From the NCBI GenBank assembly GCA_900660155.1, contig CABFPE010000115.1, forward strand, positions 347,388 through 411,387: a stretch of 64,000 nt of DNA, in the 5' to 3' direction. The notes beneath the pieces were generated by a model, which worked only from the letters and a program-made list of their open reading frames with translations, did no database searches and had not been told where the DNA came from. Of this stretch, positions 62,382 through 64,000 are shown one piece after another (positions within the stretch are counted from its first letter, which is position 1; every line of letters starts with the position of its first letter). Origin of the DNA: Hofstenia miamia (Eukaryota; Xenacoelomorpha; Acoela; Hofsteniidae). Both the position numbers and the translations under genes were made by a program.

Positions 62382-63623
62382 CTAAAACAAGTGAAGAGTT
62401 TGATGACATTTAGTATTTAAATTAGGTTTCTCTTCCTTAATATAAATTGTTTCTGCGATCTTGGTGCATTTGTGTTTCATTAAAATATTAAAGTCAGATG
62501 TTGATGCTTTATGTATTTTTGAGTGCATATAAATTTCGGATTGTAAGTGTCCATAGAGATGTTCTTGAATTCGTGTCTTCAAATGCCTTTTGGTTTCACC
62601 AATGTAGAAGCTGTCACACTTCTGACAATTATATTTATAAACAATTGATGAAACTAAAGGTTTTTGAATTAGATCTTTGTTACGAATTAAATTTGATGTT
62701 TTTTCCGAATTTAAAATTGGTATAATTCTTGATTTCCTCAGTTTTCTATTTAAATTATATATAGATTTCTTAAGACGTGATTCGTGAGGTTTAATAAAAG
62801 GTAGTTTCCAAAATATATTATCTTTGTGTTCTTGCGAATTGTATTTTAATGAAGAGGATGTTAGAGCTTCTTTTGATGTTTTTTGCAATAATTTTTCAGG
62901 ATACCCATTAGATCTTAGATTTAGATTTTTAAAATCAAAAGCCATTGTAAGTACATTGTAGTTAGATGATAGTAAAACAGCTCTTCTAAACAAGTTTTTC
63001 GGAATTGAATGTTTATATTTATTATCACAGTATGATTGAAATGGTATATATAATCCGGTGTTAGTAGGTTTTCTAAAAGCAGATATTTCAAATCCCATTG
63101 ATGTTTTCTTCAATGTTGCATCTAAAAAATGTATTGAATCTTCTTTTTCATATTCACAAGTAAATTGAATTTCACTTAATTGCGAATTAATGTAAGAAAG
63201 AAACATTGATGCATGATCATCGTTTTCCATCAAACAAAAAATATCATCAACATAACGTTTGTAATAAATTGGTGGTTTTCTTAAGTTTAGAAAAGTCTTT
63301 TCGATTAAATCCATTGCAAAATTCGCAAACGTTGGACCTAATGGAGAACCCATCGCCATCCCATCATGTTGGTTATACACTTCATTTTCAAACAAAAAAT
63401 AAATGTTTGATGAAGCTAATAATAAAAGCTTTCGAAGTGTTTCATTAGTAAATGGAAAGGCTGATTCAGGTGTTAGCGAAATTATATGGTCAATAGTTTT
63501 CTTAACTGGAATTGATGTAAACAAACTTTTTGCATCATAACTAACCATGTAAGAACGTATGTCGCATTCTTTAATTTCATTAATAAATTTATTAGTATCG
63601 GTAAGAACAAATTCTTTAGGCAT
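62382..63623 (-). CDS. Penelope-like reverse transcriptase / GIY-YIG endonuclease (fragment)
   Basis: 413 codons are open without interruption. RT motif A is SYDAKSLFTSIP (Asp30), motif B GMAMGSPLGP (88-97) and motif C YVDD (124-127). A basic linker follows, then the GIY-YIG nuclease: YNCQKCDSFYIGETKRHLKT (331-350), TRIQEH (350-355) and the C-terminal KEEKPNLNTK with its conserved Asn. This pairing is specific to endonuclease-bearing Penelope-like elements, which reverse-transcribe RNA at nicked chromosomal ends. RT motifs before A are missing: the first ATG falls exactly at the inverted junction, so it is not the native start. The intact frame suggests a recent insertion, though the copy cannot be functional alone. 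Confidence 0.92.
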   Translation of the reverse strand: MPKEFVLTDTNKFINEIKECDIRSYMVSYDAKSLFTSIPVKKTIDHIISLTPESAFPFTNETLRKLLLLASSNIYFLFENEVYNQHDGMAMGSPLGPTFANFAMDLIEKTFLNLRKPPIYYKRYVDDIFCLMENDDHASMFLSYINSQLSEIQFTCEYEKEDSIHFLDATLKKTSMGFEISAFRKPTNTGLYIPFQSYCDNKYKHSIPKNLFRRAVLLSSNYNVLTMAFDFKNLNLRSNGYPEKLLQKTSKEALTSSSLKYNSQEHKDNIFWKLPFIKPHESRLKKSIYNLNRKLRKSRIIPILNSEKTSNLIRNKDLIQKPLVSSIVYKYNCQKCDSFYIGETKRHLKTRIQEHLYGHLQSEIYMHSKIHKASTSDFNILMKHKCTKIAETIYIKEEKPNLNTKCHQTLHLF

Positions 63624-63726
63624 AAATATAATTGTCAGAAGTGTGACAGCTTATATATATATATATCCAAAAGGCATTTGAAGACACGAATTCAAGAATA
63701 TCTCTATGGACACTTACAATCCGAAA

Positions 63727-63789
63727 GTCAGAGTCGAACCCGGATCAACAGCTTGGAAGGCTGCTATGCTACCACTACACCACCTGCGC
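63727..63789 (-). tRNA. tRNA-Gly(UCC)-like sequence, 3' part missing
   Basis: The minus strand begins GCGCAGGTGGTGTAGTGG (acceptor 5' strand, D arm/A box), has an anticodon arm GCAGC-CTTCCAA-GCTGT (anticodon TCC) and reaches the T loop GGGTTCGACTC (B box). After that, where CCTGCGC should close the acceptor, the Penelope fragment begins. The acceptor and the T stem therefore do not pair. It is best read as a tRNA-derived fragment (pseudogene or SINE head) and not a working tRNA gene. Confidence 0.65.
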
Positions 63790-63903
63790 TCGAAAATATT
63801 CTACATTATTTCGAGTTTAGAATTGCTTTTTAAGAAAGAAAACAATATTCATTTCAAGTATGTTTTATTATCATGTAATTGATTGCGTCATTTTGTTTTG
63901 CGG

Positions 63904-63999
63904 TTAGAGGTCTACAACAATTTGTGCTAGAATTTCTTGTAATGTTGCCTGGATTTTTTCATCTCTGTGCCAATTTTTGATTTTTTGGTCGTTGAATAC
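63904..63999 (-). other. open frame leaving the window
   Basis: 32 codons read VFNDQKIKNWHRDEKIQATL and on to ILAQIVVDL then TAA. The composition looks coding-like for this AT-rich DNA, but I do not recognise it and the upstream part is outside the window. Confidence 0.25.
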
Positions 64000-64000
64000 T

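Larger units (their letters stand above)
62263..63726 (-). mobile_element. Penelope-like element, 5'-truncated, with inverted self-fragment
   Basis: The minus strand carries an RT plus GIY-YIG frame and a 3' UTR ending at the (TA)n. At the 5' side the element stops near 63623 and is joined head-to-head to an inverted copy (63623-63726, plus strand) of its own GIY-YIG region, equal to the segment around 62540-62635. In that inverted piece about 14 bases are replaced by a TA run (63647-63665). Confidence 0.85.

Noticed and set aside
63727-63789. A functional tRNA-Gly gene
   Set aside because: The acceptor 3' strand and half of the T stem are replaced by Penelope sequence, so the cloverleaf cannot close.
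1-64000. CRISPR arrays, bacterial operons, toxin or antiviral islands
   Set aside because: Nothing of this kind is visible; the DNA is eukaryotic, with spliced genes and animal-type transposons.

Overview
The window is nuclear DNA from an AT-rich invertebrate animal. It has spliced host genes with GT-AG introns, many non-LTR retrotransposons (LINEs), a Penelope-like element and a broad set of cut-and-paste DNA transposons. There is no operon structure. The exact lineage cannot be fixed from the sequence; the very short introns (40-44 nt) and the transposon mix are the best clues. The assembly has one 1000-N gap (12656-13655) and three single-N joins (11762, 12305, 59243). Each single N sits between direct duplicates.

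Two host genes are certain. On the + strand, 20459-27867 holds a three-exon mitochondrial ornithine carrier (SLC25A15/ORC1 family). A pogo-like MITE lies in its first intron; a Rex1-like LINE and an internally deleted mariner lie in its second. On the - strand, 60349-47371 holds fifteen exons of mitochondrial glycine dehydrogenase, the P-protein of the glycine cleavage system (GLDC). All junctions keep frame. The first exon or exons (targeting peptide and extreme N-terminus) are not in the window. Both products act in mitochondrial amino-acid nitrogen metabolism, but nothing shows that they are co-regulated.

Layout. 1-11 kb: AT-rich DNA with a LINE tail (1.53-1.74 kb), a possible LINE remnant (3.7-4.15 kb) and several MITEs, including a hAT-type element with a perfect 8-bp target duplication (9131-9450). 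11.3-14.4 kb: a degenerate minisatellite, a Crypton-like tyrosine recombinase fragment, the gap and a LINE 3' end. 16.0-18.1 kb: a CR1-like LINE 3' end abutting an oppositely oriented LINE remnant with a restriction-like endonuclease. 20.5-27.9 kb: the carrier gene. 29.6-36 kb: a LINE cluster with a piggyBac derivative inserted exactly at TTAA. 38-45.4 kb: two copies of another LINE family, the larger carrying a hAT MITE and a second inverted-repeat element. 46.45-47.1 kb: a further hAT element. 47.4-60.35 kb: GLDC. 61.7-64 kb: a CR1-like 3' end, then a Penelope-like element with a long open RT plus GIY-YIG frame, joined head-to-head to an inverted fragment of itself and then to a tRNA-Gly-like sequence.

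No antiviral, toxin or CRISPR-like system was found. The least ordinary signals are the Penelope/tRNA chimera, a possible hammerhead-like motif in its 3' region, the Crypton-like recombinase, and the two-class intron pattern of GLDC.
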